Assembly (NCBI GenBank): GCA_943329505.2
Contig: CALQED020000077.1
Span: forward strand, 1-6,408
Reading direction: 5' to 3'
Source of the DNA: Polynucleobacter meluiroseus
GTDB taxonomy: Bacteria > Pseudomonadota > Gammaproteobacteria > Burkholderiales > Burkholderiaceae
DNA length: 6,408 bases
Shown here: positions 1 to 6,407 of the stretch, piece after piece
Position numbering within the stretch: the first letter of the stretch is position 1
How the letters are laid out: every line of letters starts with the position of its first letter
Made by a program: the position numbers and the translations under genes
The notes under the pieces: model-generated
Told to the model about the DNA's origin: nothing
What the model saw: only the letters and a program-made list of their open reading frames with translations
The model's database searches: none

Positions 1-629
<629 letters not shown>

Positions 630-632
630 TTA

Positions 633-636
633 CCTC
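633..636 (-). promoter_or_regulatory. Shine-Dalgarno sequence deciding the TTG start of bchN
   Basis: On the minus strand GAGG lies six bases before the TTG at 626-624. The TAA that closes the frame upstream (632-630) falls inside this spacer, so no longer in-frame start exists. The next in-frame alternative, the GTG of QEVTV, has no comparable purine run in front of it. Confidence 0.7.
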
Positions 637-665
637 AGACTTTGCTATAAGAAATGAATAGAAAA

Positions 666-696
666 TTGAAATGGTTGGCCTTCAAACCATTTTCAA
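666..696. repeat. Inverted repeat upstream of bchN
   Basis: AAATGGTT (669-676) and AACCATTT (685-692) are perfect complements around an 8-base centre. Flanking TTG/CAA extends the symmetry to about 11 bp per arm, with one extra T in the right arm. It lies 40-70 bases upstream of the bchN start. It has no T-tract on either side, so it does not look like an intrinsic terminator. It could be an operator or a leader hairpin of the bacteriochlorophyll operon. It does not match the TGT-N12-ACA pattern of PpsR/CrtJ, and no such site was found between 627 and 900. Confidence 0.5.
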
Positions 697-853
697 AAAG
701 GGGGTCAAGCCAAAAATGAGTCATACCGTAAAACGTTGTTCTATAGATGCCTTAGTAAAAGCCTCTTGGAGGGTTTTAGATATAAGTGTTTACACCGATT
801 AAATGGGGTTTAATGGGGTCTAGAGCTAGCAGGAGGGCTGTTTTGGGCCAAAG

Positions 854-891
854 AAAAAGCCCCAAATACCTTCAATATTGTGGGGCTTTTT
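854..891 (-). terminator. Intrinsic terminator, potentially bidirectional
   Basis: AAAAAGCCCCA (854-864) and TGGGGCTTTTT (881-891) form a perfect 11-bp stem around a 16-base loop, with AATA/TATT able to add pairs inside the loop. Read on the minus strand the stem ends in TTTTT followed by CTTT, a classic rho-independent terminator about 20 bases after the stop codon of the small membrane-protein gene at 911. Because the A/T runs are symmetrical it could also work on the plus strand, but no plus-strand gene lies just before it. It should insulate bchN from its upstream neighbour. Confidence 0.88.
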
Positions 892-910
892 ATGGGCTAA
901 GAATTGGGCT

Positions 911-1114
911 TTATCGCTGAGACTTGAGTAGAGCCTTAAAGGTCAGGACACTTAAAGCTACTGCAATACCAAAAGAAACTAACAGCATTGCAAATTTAGA
1001 TTGGGTCTGACCTGTAGGAAAAATCAGATAAAAAGCAACGGTAATGCTGATCACCATGCCGCAAAATCCAGCTATCTTAGAGATCCGGTCTCTTACATCA
1101 TGAAATTTCATCAT
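911..1114 (-). CDS. Small two-helix membrane protein, function unknown
   Basis: I do not recognise this 67-residue protein. It has a short charged N-terminus (MMKFHDVRDRISK) and two hydrophobic segments at about residues 15-32 (GMVISITVAFYLIF) and 41-58 (AMLLVSFGIAVALSVLTF). These are joined by a short polar loop, and the C-terminal end is basic (KALLKSQR), which suggests an inner-membrane hairpin. The start is placed at ATG 1114 because AAAGGA (1128-1123) lies eight bases upstream. An ATG three codons earlier, at 1123, would overlap that ribosome binding site and has none of its own. A strong terminator follows and a near-perfect palindrome (1159-1182) lies upstream, so it is probably transcribed alone. 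The coding call rests on the ribosome binding site, terminator and membrane pattern. Confidence 0.72.
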   Translation of the reverse strand: MMKFHDVRDRISKIAGFCGMVISITVAFYLIFPTGQTQSKFAMLLVSFGIAVALSVLTFKALLKSQR

Positions 1115-1158
1115 GCTCTGCATCCTTTCAGGGTTTTATCTTCTACTTATAAGAACAT

Positions 1159-1182
1159 CAATGAATGATTGCTCATTTATTG
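1159..1182. repeat. 24-bp near-perfect palindrome upstream of the 67-aa gene
   Basis: Arms CAATGAATGA (1159-1168) and TCATTTATTG (1173-1182) match at 9 of 10 positions around the centre TTGC. In plus-strand RNA the single mismatch is a G-U wobble, giving a 10-bp stem. In minus-strand RNA the loop is GCAA, a GNRA tetraloop, with one A-C mismatch. It lies 45 bases upstream of the small membrane-protein start and 57 bases downstream of the dehydrogenase stop. There is no T-tract, so an operator or an mRNA 3'-end hairpin is likelier than an intrinsic terminator. Confidence 0.55.
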
Positions 1183-1238
1183 GGAAAACTTTAAACCCCG
1201 TGATTGGCAGAGTCAAGATATCTAGGGTAAACCCTTGA

Positions 1239-2210
1239 TTAAATTCTATTTTTCTCAATTTCAAGCATACCTTCTGCAATCCCATATAGCGGCTCATAAG
1301 CCAATTGCTCCTGAGCCTTTGCTATGGAGACAGAAAACGGGTGCGCCATTAAATGAACCATCTCCTGGATTAAAGGAGGTTCACCACGCAGCGGCAAATA
1401 TTTCCAACCATTTTCTGTAAAGCGCGCCAAAGGACGAGCAAAGAAGCGAGGTATGGATAAAGTGGGCACCTTGTAATGACCCGCCTTGAGTCTCATAGTC
1501 ATCCAGCGCCTAAATGAAATTGCAGGTCCATCGCTGATAAAAAAACTTTGTCGATTGGATGTTGAGAGCAACGCTTTTTTAACCGCTTCGCAAAGATTTT
1601 GAATGTAGCAAGTTGAAAAAGGATAGTCACCCTGATCAAACCAGCCAAACTTGTTCAGATCAGCAGCTTTACCCAACATTTGGTCAACCAAATCACCCTT
1701 ACCCCAAACTGAAGCGGGTCTTAGACAAATAATCCGCAGAGCGTCATCTCCAGCATCCATCACAAACTGTTCTGCCTGGGATTTGCTATGACTATAAGGA
1801 AAGTATTGAAGTGCTGGTAAAGGTCGGACTTCTGAAACATCGAGATTTGGGCTGACGGGATGTTTCGCAATCGATGCATCACTCATGTAGATAAACTGCT
1901 TAACACCTGCTAGCCTTACTGACTCTAAAATATTTTTTGTCATGAGAACATTGGTCTCATGTAGCATTTTTTTTGAATTCCAGAGCCTCATCTCCGCAGC
2001 GCAATGAATCACACTATCAATGCCCTGCAAGCGCTTGGCTAAGTTGTGGACATCATTTAAGTCGCCCAACCAAACTTCTAGGCGATCTTGTTGGAGGCTG
2101 TTGAGCTCTGGTGCACGATAGTGGCAAACGATCTCATGGCCCGCTGCATGCAAAGACTGTTTCAAATGGCTTCCCACAAAACCACTGGCACCAGTCAAAA
2201 AGATCTTCAT
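1239..2210 (-). CDS. Extended short-chain dehydrogenase (NAD-dependent epimerase / 3-beta-HSD-like)
   Basis: This 323-residue protein has the size and fold signature of extended SDR enzymes. The N-terminal Rossmann motif is TGASGFVGSHL (GxxGxxG at G7-G13). GDLND (49-53) is the usual acidic turn, HCAAE (69-73) replaces the NAG-type motif, and the active site has Y139-S-H-S-K143 with serines in MSDAS (109-113). LRPASVWGKGD (163-173) and the C-terminal AQEQLAYEPLYGIAEGM pattern fit the 3-beta-hydroxysteroid dehydrogenase, sterol-dehydrogenase and OleD-like branch. It should oxidise or reduce a hydroxyl/keto group with NAD(P); the substrate cannot be told from sequence. The start is seven bases after the stop of the small membrane-protein gene and has only a weak ribosome binding site, so translational coupling within a two-gene operon is likely. 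Confidence 0.92.
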   Translation of the reverse strand: MKIFLTGASGFVGSHLKQSLHAAGHEIVCHYRAPELNSLQQDRLEVWLGDLNDVHNLAKRLQGIDSVIHCAAEMRLWNSKKMLHETNVLMTKNILESVRLAGVKQFIYMSDASIAKHPVSPNLDVSEVRPLPALQYFPYSHSKSQAEQFVMDAGDDALRIICLRPASVWGKGDLVDQMLGKAADLNKFGWFDQGDYPFSTCYIQNLCEAVKKALLSTSNRQSFFISDGPAISFRRWMTMRLKAGHYKVPTLSIPRFFARPLARFTENGWKYLPLRGEPPLIQEMVHLMAHPFSVSIAKAQEQLAYEPLYGIAEGMLEIEKNRI

Positions 2211-2217
2211 TGACTAC

Positions 2218-2478
2218 TCATTTAGTGAATTTACTAAGCCACTGGCCAAGAAACATGGCAGATTTTCCGTAGTAATAGGCAGTGGCTAGCAATACCTTTG
2301 GCGAGAAAGAAATAATCAAAATCAGCAGCACTACAAAGAAGGACCAATGCTGCGTAGACCCATAGCCGGCTAATACTATGAGCCCTAGAAAAATGAGTGT
2401 GCGCACTTGACCGCGCGGTAGCCAGGGACTTCTTTTGTATACGGGATCTTTATTAGTTGCGGAGCTTTCGCTTGTCAT
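2218..2478 (-). CDS. Small membrane protein upstream of the dehydrogenase, function unknown
   Basis: This 86-residue protein has a polar, positively charged N-terminus (about residues 1-26, with KDPVYKRSPWLPRGQVR). Two hydrophobic segments follow at about 27-40 (TLIFLGLIVLAGYG) and 45-66 (WSFFVVLLILIISFSPKVLLAT), then a basic tail. I do not recognise a family. An ATG 16 codons upstream (2526) is in frame. It would leave only 23 bases before the divergent ABC gene, would sit inside a 13-bp palindrome and has no ribosome binding site, so 2478 is preferred. The preferred start has AAGAAG directly against it, which is not an ideal Shine-Dalgarno spacing, so the start is uncertain. It precedes the dehydrogenase by seven bases, which suggests they work together, perhaps by placing the enzyme near a membrane substrate (speculative). 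Confidence 0.7.
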   Translation of the reverse strand: MTSESSATNKDPVYKRSPWLPRGQVRTLIFLGLIVLAGYGSTQHWSFFVVLLILIISFSPKVLLATAYYYGKSAMFLGQWLSKFTK

Positions 2479-2517
2479 CTTCTTGCTATCACTAAAAATA
2501 CAACTCCAATCTAAGTG

Positions 2518-2530
2518 ATCTATCATAGAT
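2518..2530. promoter_or_regulatory. Perfect 13-bp palindrome in a divergent promoter region
   Basis: ATCTAT-C-ATAGAT is a perfect dyad with a one-base centre. It lies in the 71-base gap between the minus-strand two-gene unit (start 2478) and the plus-strand ABC exporter (start 2550), eight bases before the exporter's Shine-Dalgarno sequence. It overlaps sequence resembling a -10 box (TATCAT, 2521-2526). A repressor bound here could control one or both directions. No known regulator consensus was recognised. Confidence 0.4.
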
Positions 2531-2549
2531 AATTATTAGGGATTATTCA

Positions 2550-4322
2550 ATGACCAAGCAGAGCAACAAGACAAATCCCCGCGGGTTTCGCACCCTAGCA
2601 GCACTGACCCCTTTTTTAAAGCCATATAAAAAGCAATTTATATTGGCCATCTTCAGTTTAGTACTTGCTGCTAGCGCAACTTTAGCCGTCCCATTCTCTT
2701 TTAGGCAAATCATTGATTTGGGATTTAATGCCAATAGTGGCAACCAAATTAATGCGACTTTTTTAACCCTATTTGTCGTTGCTTGCTTGGTAGCATTGGG
2801 AACGTCACTGCGTTTTTATATGGTGTCATGGTTGGGCGAAAAAATCACGACTGATATTCGTTCAGCAGTCTATAGCCATGTCATCAAACAAAGCCCGGAG
2901 TTTTTTGAATCTACGCATAGCGGTGAAATCCTATCGCGCCTGAATACGGATACGGTACTGATTCAGACATTAATTGGTACCAGCGTCTCGATGGCCATCC
3001 GAAATATGCTGCTCTTAGCAGGTGGTTTGGTGATGATGTTTATTACCAGTCCAAAATTATCTGTCTTGATTTTTGCTACCCTACTGCTCACTATCATTCC
3101 CACCGTCATCATGGGTAGAAGAGTTCGCAAGCTCTCTCGCAATTCTCAAGACAAGATTGCAGATGCCTCTGCTTTAGCAGGTGAAAAATTAAATGCAATA
3201 CCAACTATTCAGTCATTCACTAATGAAAAGATAGAGATCAACCGTTTTAATCAAGCAATTCAAACTGCGCTGGTTGCTGCCATTACTCGGACGCAAGCTA
3301 GATCTCTACTCACCTTTGTTGCAATTTTATTTGGCTTTACCAGCATTATTTTGGTTCTGTGGCTTGGTGCTTATGCAGTCATGGACAATCAAATTACTGC
3401 TGGAGAGTTATCCCAATTTATTTTGTATGCCGTGATTGTTGCAGGCGCTATCGCCGGCATCTCTGAAGTAGTCGGCGACACCCAAAGAGCCATTGGCGCT
3501 AGTGATCGTCTTTTAGAGCTTTTAAATGTTCAATCTTCCATCCAAACAATAGCAGTCGTGGACTCAATTCCTCAGGTTAATGCAAATGGTATTGGAGTAG
3601 AAATGCAAAACTTGGGCTTCCACTATCCGTCTAATCAAAATCCCGTTTTATCTGATGTCTCTTTTGAAATTAAACCTGGCGAAAGAATTGCTATTGTCGG
3701 ACCCTCAGGCGCTGGTAAGACCACCCTCTTTCAGCTACTCCAGCGCTTCTATGATCCAACGAGTGGGGAAATTCTATTTAATGGTATCAACATTCGAGAC
3801 CTTGAGCTTGAAGCGCTACGAAAAATGATTGGTGTAGTGCCGCAGGACATTGTGATTTTTTCTGATAACGCGATGGAAAATATTCGTTTTGGAAAAATGG
3901 ATGCTACTGATGACGAAGTGTTTGCTGCTGCTCGCCTGGCTATTGCCGATGAATTCATTTCCAGATTGCCAGAGGGCTACCAAAGCTTCTTAGGTGATCG
4001 AGGCATCCGTTTATCTGGAGGACAAAAACAGCGAATCGCGATTGCGAGAGTCTTGTTAAAAAATCCAGCCCTATTACTTCTCGATGAAGCCACGAGCGCT
4101 TTAGATGCTGAGTCTGAGTTACTTGTTCAACGCGCCCTTGAAGCTGCCATGGATCATCGGACAACGATTGTGATTGCTCACCGACTCTCCACAGTAAAAC
4201 AAGCCGACAAAATTTTAGTGTTAGAGCATGGCCGAATCATTGAAACTGGTACCCATGCCGATTTGATTCAGCGTAGCGGTCTTTATGCCCGCTTAGCTAA
4301 GCTCCAATTTACCGACAAATAA
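2550..4322 (+). CDS. MsbA-like ABC exporter (fused transmembrane and ATPase domains)
   Basis: This 590-residue half-transporter should work as an inner-membrane homodimer that uses ATP to move a lipophilic molecule such as a lipid, drug or peptide outwards. The membrane domain spans about residues 25-310 with helices near 30-50, 68-90, 148-166, 169-188, 253-277 and 288-305. It contains the typical FFESTHSGEILSRLNTDT coupling segment (118-135). The ATPase domain has an A-loop tyrosine Y359, Walker A GPSGAGKT (384-391, K390), Q-loop Q432, signature LSGGQ (488-492), Walker B LLLLDE with catalytic E513, D-loop SALD (516-519) and switch H544. All key residues are intact. Length and layout fit the MsbA-related permease/ATP-binding family, but true lipid A flippase function is not established. 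AGGGA (2538-2542) lies seven bases before the ATG. No clear terminator separates it from the convergent yqhA-like gene. Confidence 0.96.
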   Translation: MTKQSNKTNPRGFRTLAALTPFLKPYKKQFILAIFSLVLAASATLAVPFSFRQIIDLGFNANSGNQINATFLTLFVVACLVALGTSLRFYMVSWLGEKITTDIRSAVYSHVIKQSPEFFESTHSGEILSRLNTDTVLIQTLIGTSVSMAIRNMLLLAGGLVMMFITSPKLSVLIFATLLLTIIPTVIMGRRVRKLSRNSQDKIADASALAGEKLNAIPTIQSFTNEKIEINRFNQAIQTALVAAITRTQARSLLTFVAILFGFTSIILVLWLGAYAVMDNQITAGELSQFILYAVIVAGAIAGISEVVGDTQRAIGASDRLLELLNVQSSIQTIAVVDSIPQVNANGIGVEMQNLGFHYPSNQNPVLSDVSFEIKPGERIAIVGPSGAGKTTLFQLLQRFYDPTSGEILFNGINIRDLELEALRKMIGVVPQDIVIFSDNAMENIRFGKMDATDDEVFAAARLAIADEFISRLPEGYQSFLGDRGIRLSGGQKQRIAIARVLLKNPALLLLDEATSALDAESELLVQRALEAAMDHRTTIVIAHRLSTVKQADKILVLEHGRIIETGTHADLIQRSGLYARLAKLQFTDK

Positions 4323-4359
4323 GTCAGCATCATCTCAAAAAGCGATGGGTAGCGCAGTC

Positions 4360-4902
4360 TTAATGCTGCTTATGCGATGTAGATACTATTTTTTCGGTGT
4401 AGGCAATCGCCAGTGCAGATAGCACGAAGGTAACATGGATAAGGGTCTGCCACATTAATGTCTTTTCATCATAGGATGCAGCATTAATAAACGTCTTGAG
4501 CAAATGAATGGATGAGATACCAATAATGGCGGTTGCTAGCTTCACCTTCAGTACACCGGCATTTACGTGAGATAGCCACTCTGGTTGATCGGGATGATTT
4601 TCTAACTCCAAACGCGAGACAAAAGTCTCCCAGCCACCCACAATAACCATTACCAACAAGTTGGAGATCATGACTACGTCTATTAAACCTAGGACAACGA
4701 GCATTAATGCCGTTTCAGTCATGCTCTTGTTAGCCATCATGCTAATGAGGTGATAAAGCTCTATCCAGAACTGCCAAACATAAACACCCTGAGCAACAAT
4801 GAGGCCAATATATAACGGCGCCTGTAACCAGCGGGACATAAATATCCAACGTGGCAAAGGACGTAATTTTTTATCTAGGTAAGTTTCTTTGTCTTCGGTC
4901 AT
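4360..4902 (-). CDS. yqhA: YqhA/UPF0114 family inner-membrane protein
   Basis: This 180-residue protein resembles Escherichia coli YqhA along its length, with about 15 extra N-terminal residues. Shared features include [12 protein letters not shown] (23-34), the [18 protein letters not shown] block (82-99), the [18 protein letters not shown] block (121-138) and [20 protein letters not shown] (149-168). Four hydrophobic segments are visible at about 28-53, 65-88, 121-139 and 150-170. The family is a conserved integral membrane protein of unknown biochemical role. The ATG at 4902 has no strong Shine-Dalgarno sequence (TTCAAAG directly before it). The next Met, M22, would remove a conserved-looking stretch, so 4902 is kept. 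It converges on the ABC exporter with a 37-base gap, which suggests independent regulation. Confidence 0.93.
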   Translation of the reverse strand: MTEDKETYLDKKLRPLPRWIFMSRWLQAPLYIGLIVAQGVYVWQFWIELYHLISMMANKSMTETALMLVVLGLIDVVMISNLLVMVIVGGWETFVSRLELENHPDQPEWLSHVNAGVLKVKLATAIIGISSIHLLKTFINAASYDEKTLMWQTLIHVTFVLSALAIAYTEKIVSTSHKQH

Positions 4903-4990
4903 CTTTGAATATTAACGAACTTTAGGGTTTTGTTATTGTAAGAAAAGCCATAAATTACATAGGGGCATTATTGGATGAGAAAAATAGTAT

Positions 4991-5019
4991 TTGACGCAAA
5001 AAGTCTAGGTTAGTATTTA
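4991..5019 (+). promoter_or_regulatory. Candidate sigma-70 promoter for the small membrane-protein pair
   Basis: TTGACG (4991-4996) matches the -35 consensus at five of six bases and is followed, after a 17-base spacer, by TATTTA (5014-5019), a moderate -10 match. Transcription would start near 5026 and give a leader of about 70 bases before the ATG at 5097. The position and spacing fit the downstream gene pair well; the weak -10 limits confidence. Confidence 0.45.
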
Positions 5020-5038
5020 CTTTAGATCTTAAATGGGT

Positions 5039-5079
5039 ATTTTCAATGCGCCTAGAATGATCTGATACATATTGAAAAT
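5039..5079 (+). promoter_or_regulatory. Leader hairpin before the small membrane-protein pair
   Basis: ATTTTCAAT (5039-5047) and ATTGAAAAT (5071-5079) are perfect 9-base complements around a 23-base loop. The 3' arm ends five bases before the AGGAG ribosome binding site (5085-5089), so folding could affect ribosome access. The stem is AT-rich, with only two G-C pairs, so it would be only moderately stable. It could instead be a protein-binding dyad. No known riboswitch or leader family was recognised. Confidence 0.4.
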
Positions 5080-5096
5080 TCTTTAGGAGACCTTGA

Positions 5097-5246
5097 ATGT
5101 CTAGAGATAAATTAGGATTATTTGCATTTGCTTTGGTGCTAATGGGATTTATTGTCTTTGTGAAAACAGGATCTTTTCTCCTGTTTTCCGTAGGCATCGT
5201 ATCTGTGGCATTTTTAATCTTCTCAAAAAGCAAATTTATTAAATAG
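5097..5246 (+). CDS. 49-residue membrane protein, function unknown
   Basis: This short gene has an excellent ribosome binding site: AGGAG at 5085-5089, seven bases before the ATG. The product starts MSRDKLGLF, has hydrophobic segments at about residues 5-22 and 25-42 separated by VKTG, and ends in a basic tail (SKSKFIK), the pattern of a small inner-membrane hairpin. Its TAG stop is followed with no gap by the ATG of the next small membrane-protein gene. That arrangement, with the ribosome binding site and upstream promoter candidate, is the main evidence that it is real. I recognise no family. The DNA here is visibly more AT-rich than the flanking exporter, yqhA-like and oxidase genes. A longer reading frame on the opposite strand (4955-5233) is judged spurious. 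Confidence 0.7.
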   Translation: MSRDKLGLFAFALVLMGFIVFVKTGSFLLFSVGIVSVAFLIFSKSKFIK

Positions 5247-5432
5247 ATGACTGGTGCGAAGCTAGAACTGATTCTTGAATTTGGCGTGATATTAATTTCG
5301 CCGATTATCTATCACTTCTATCTTCTGAAATATAAAAAAATGGCGCGCGAAATTGTTTTTAAAGATATCAAGATTTACTTATTTCTTTATGCGCTTATAG
5401 CAATGACTGGCTTATTTGTTGTATTAAGATAA
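5247..5432 (+). CDS. 61-residue membrane protein, coupled to the preceding gene
   Basis: The ATG abuts the TAG of the 49-residue gene and no Shine-Dalgarno sequence precedes it, so it is probably translated by ribosomes finishing the upstream gene. The product has two hydrophobic stretches, about residues 7-27 (ELILEFGVILISPIIYHFYLL) and 43-60 (IYLFLYALIAMTGLFVVL). A charged middle links them (KYKKMAREIVFKDIK). One acidic residue, E11, sits inside the first stretch. No family is recognised. The pair may form a small membrane complex, but there is no evidence for its role. It converges on the alternative oxidase gene 35 bases downstream. Only weak 5-bp hairpins lie between them (for example CGATA-CAAAA-TATCG at 5448-5462), without a T-tract. 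Confidence 0.68.
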   Translation: MTGAKLELILEFGVILISPIIYHFYLLKYKKMAREIVFKDIKIYLFLYALIAMTGLFVVLR

Positions 5433-5467
5433 ATCGTCTGTCATCAACGATACAAAATATCGCACTT

Positions 5468-6067
5468 CTACCGATCGTATTCGGCAGCAAATTCATGATT
5501 TACATCACGATGCTTGGCTTCATCCTCTCGAACTGCAATGACGACATCACGCAATGTAGCATCGGCAGATAAATTCCAATAATCAATCGCAATTTTGGGT
5601 GCAGCGATATTGGGTAATGTGCCATTATCAATTTCTCGCAAATATTCTGTATAGGAATAAACTGCCTCCTCTTCAAAATATCCCACAATTCGGTGGGCCG
5701 TCCTGGGGAAAAAAACATAGATAACGAAGAACACATTCCAGAAGATTGCCTGCGCAATCATCACCAAAAAACGCTCGAATAAATTTGGCTTCGCAATCTC
5801 AATAAAGGTCATCAAGTGCATTCTTTCGTTCTCTGCCTCAGCTAATAAGGTACGAATCTTAGGGCCATAACCAGGCTTCATTGTTCGCAAACTGGTGAGG
5901 TGCGTCCACATTCCAGAAACCATCCCTGGAACACCAGCGACTGTCTCGAGAACAACTGCACGATGACCATATCTTTTTTGGAAGAAAGTATCCGCAAAGA
6001 AACGCATACTTTTTGTAAATGAAAGGGCCACTCTGTCAGATAAATTAACTGGTTGGTAGTGGCTCAT
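5468..6067 (-). CDS. aox: Alternative oxidase (cyanide-insensitive ubiquinol oxidase)
   Basis: This 199-residue di-iron membrane protein should oxidise ubiquinol and reduce oxygen to water without pumping protons, bypassing haem-copper and bd oxidases. The iron-binding motifs are all present: [10 protein letters not shown] with E41, NERMHL with E81 and H84 (ExxH), [10 protein letters not shown] with a ligand among E132-E134, and [11 protein letters not shown] with E183 and H186 (ExxH). Spacing between them is close to that of eukaryotic enzymes. A hydrophobic stretch at about 100-120 helps bind the membrane face. There is no transit peptide or eukaryotic N-terminal extension, and the length suits bacterial members. 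AAAGAG lies six bases before the ATG. It follows the ndh gene by 64 bases on the same strand with no terminator visible, so co-transcription is likely. No NsrR- or FNR-type site was seen in the gap. Confidence 0.97.
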   Translation of the reverse strand: MSHYQPVNLSDRVALSFTKSMRFFADTFFQKRYGHRAVVLETVAGVPGMVSGMWTHLTSLRTMKPGYGPKIRTLLAEAENERMHLMTFIEIAKPNLFERFLVMIAQAIFWNVFFVIYVFFPRTAHRIVGYFEEEAVYSYTEYLREIDNGTLPNIAAPKIAIDYWNLSADATLRDVVIAVREDEAKHRDVNHEFAAEYDR

Positions 6068-6131
6068 TGGATACTCTTTAATTCGTAATGGATAACTAAA
6101 TCTTACTCGCTTCAGAAAATATCTGCCGAGC
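6068..6131. other. ndh-aox spacer
   Basis: The 64 bases between the ndh stop and the alternative oxidase start carry no convincing terminator. The only visible dyad is a 4-bp CAGA/TCTG hairpin. A minus-strand TAAGAT could be a weak -10, but no -35 box stands 16-18 bases before it. The spacer best fits an intercistronic region with an optional weak internal promoter. Confidence 0.4.
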
Positions 6132-6407
6132 TTAATGAAGCTTCACGATGGAATCCGTTCTACGATGAATTAAGCGACTGATAGTGTCTAGAAACACCTT
6201 AACCCAGCCATGAAGGGCGAGCTGATGTAATTTGTACAAACTTATGTACATGAGCTTTGCAAACAGTCCCTCAACCATGAGGCTGCCGCCAATCAATCCC
6301 CCCATCATGCTACCCACGCTACTGTATTCACCTAAGGAAACAAGGGATCCAAAATCACGGTATTGATAAGGCTTGAGCGGTTTGCCACCAATAATCTGAT
6401 TGATTTG
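6132..6407 (-). CDS. ndh: Type II NADH:quinone oxidoreductase (partial, C-terminal 91 residues)
   Basis: NDH-2 is a single-subunit FAD enzyme on the cytoplasmic face of the membrane that passes electrons from NADH to quinone without pumping protons. Only the C-terminal end is in the window; the FAD- and NADH-binding Rossmann domains lie beyond the right edge. Diagnostic features are [20 protein letters not shown], then [20 protein letters not shown], then the amphipathic membrane-anchoring segment [18 protein letters not shown], and the terminal VKLH. These follow the C-terminus of Escherichia coli Ndh closely, including YISLYRMHQ-type sequence and the KLH end. The frame is open to the edge (first full codon at 6407) and stops at TAA 6134-6132. 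The alternative oxidase gene follows 64 bases later on the same strand, which makes a two-enzyme respiratory bypass likely. An internal ATG at 6317 is not the true start. Confidence 0.95.
   Translation of the reverse strand, partial: QINQIIGGKPLKPYQYRDFGSLVSLGEYSSVGSMMGGLIGGSLMVEGLFAKLMYISLYKLHQLALHGWVKVFLDTISRLIHRRTDSIVKLH

Noticed and set aside
716..802. 28-codon plus-strand frame upstream of bchN
   Set aside because: No well-spaced ribosome binding site (AGGGGG is 11 bases away), no membrane or family pattern, and too short to support alone.
1235..1420. Plus-strand frame of 61 codons
   Set aside because: It overlaps the C-terminal coding part of the dehydrogenase on the other strand, which has clear family motifs.
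2543..2743. Minus-strand frame over the start of the ABC exporter
   Set aside because: Antisense to the well-supported exporter N-terminus; no ribosome binding site and no recognisable product.
3749..4164. Two minus-strand frames inside the ATPase domain
   Set aside because: They mirror the conserved Walker and signature region of the exporter and have no family resemblance.
4323..4359. Terminator between the convergent exporter and yqhA-like genes
   Set aside because: CAGCAT/ATGCTG complementarity is only 6 bp, reaches into the yqhA-like stop region and has no T-tract.
4955..5233. 92-codon minus-strand frame
   Set aside because: It is antisense to the 49-residue gene. Its product is polar and unrecognised and it lacks a ribosome binding site. 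The plus-strand reading has AGGAG, a coupled downstream gene and membrane-protein character, so it is preferred, though not proven.
5433..5467. Terminator between the small membrane-protein pair and aox
   Set aside because: Only 5-bp hairpins (ATCGT/ACGAT and CGATA/TATCG) without T-tracts are present.
5500..5757. 85-codon minus-strand frame
   Set aside because: A shifted frame within the alternative oxidase gene, whose own frame carries all iron-binding motifs.
6132..6317. Complete 61-residue gene beginning at ATG 6317
   Set aside because: The frame stays open to the window edge and the upstream codons continue the NDH-2 C-terminal sequence, so the ATG is internal.
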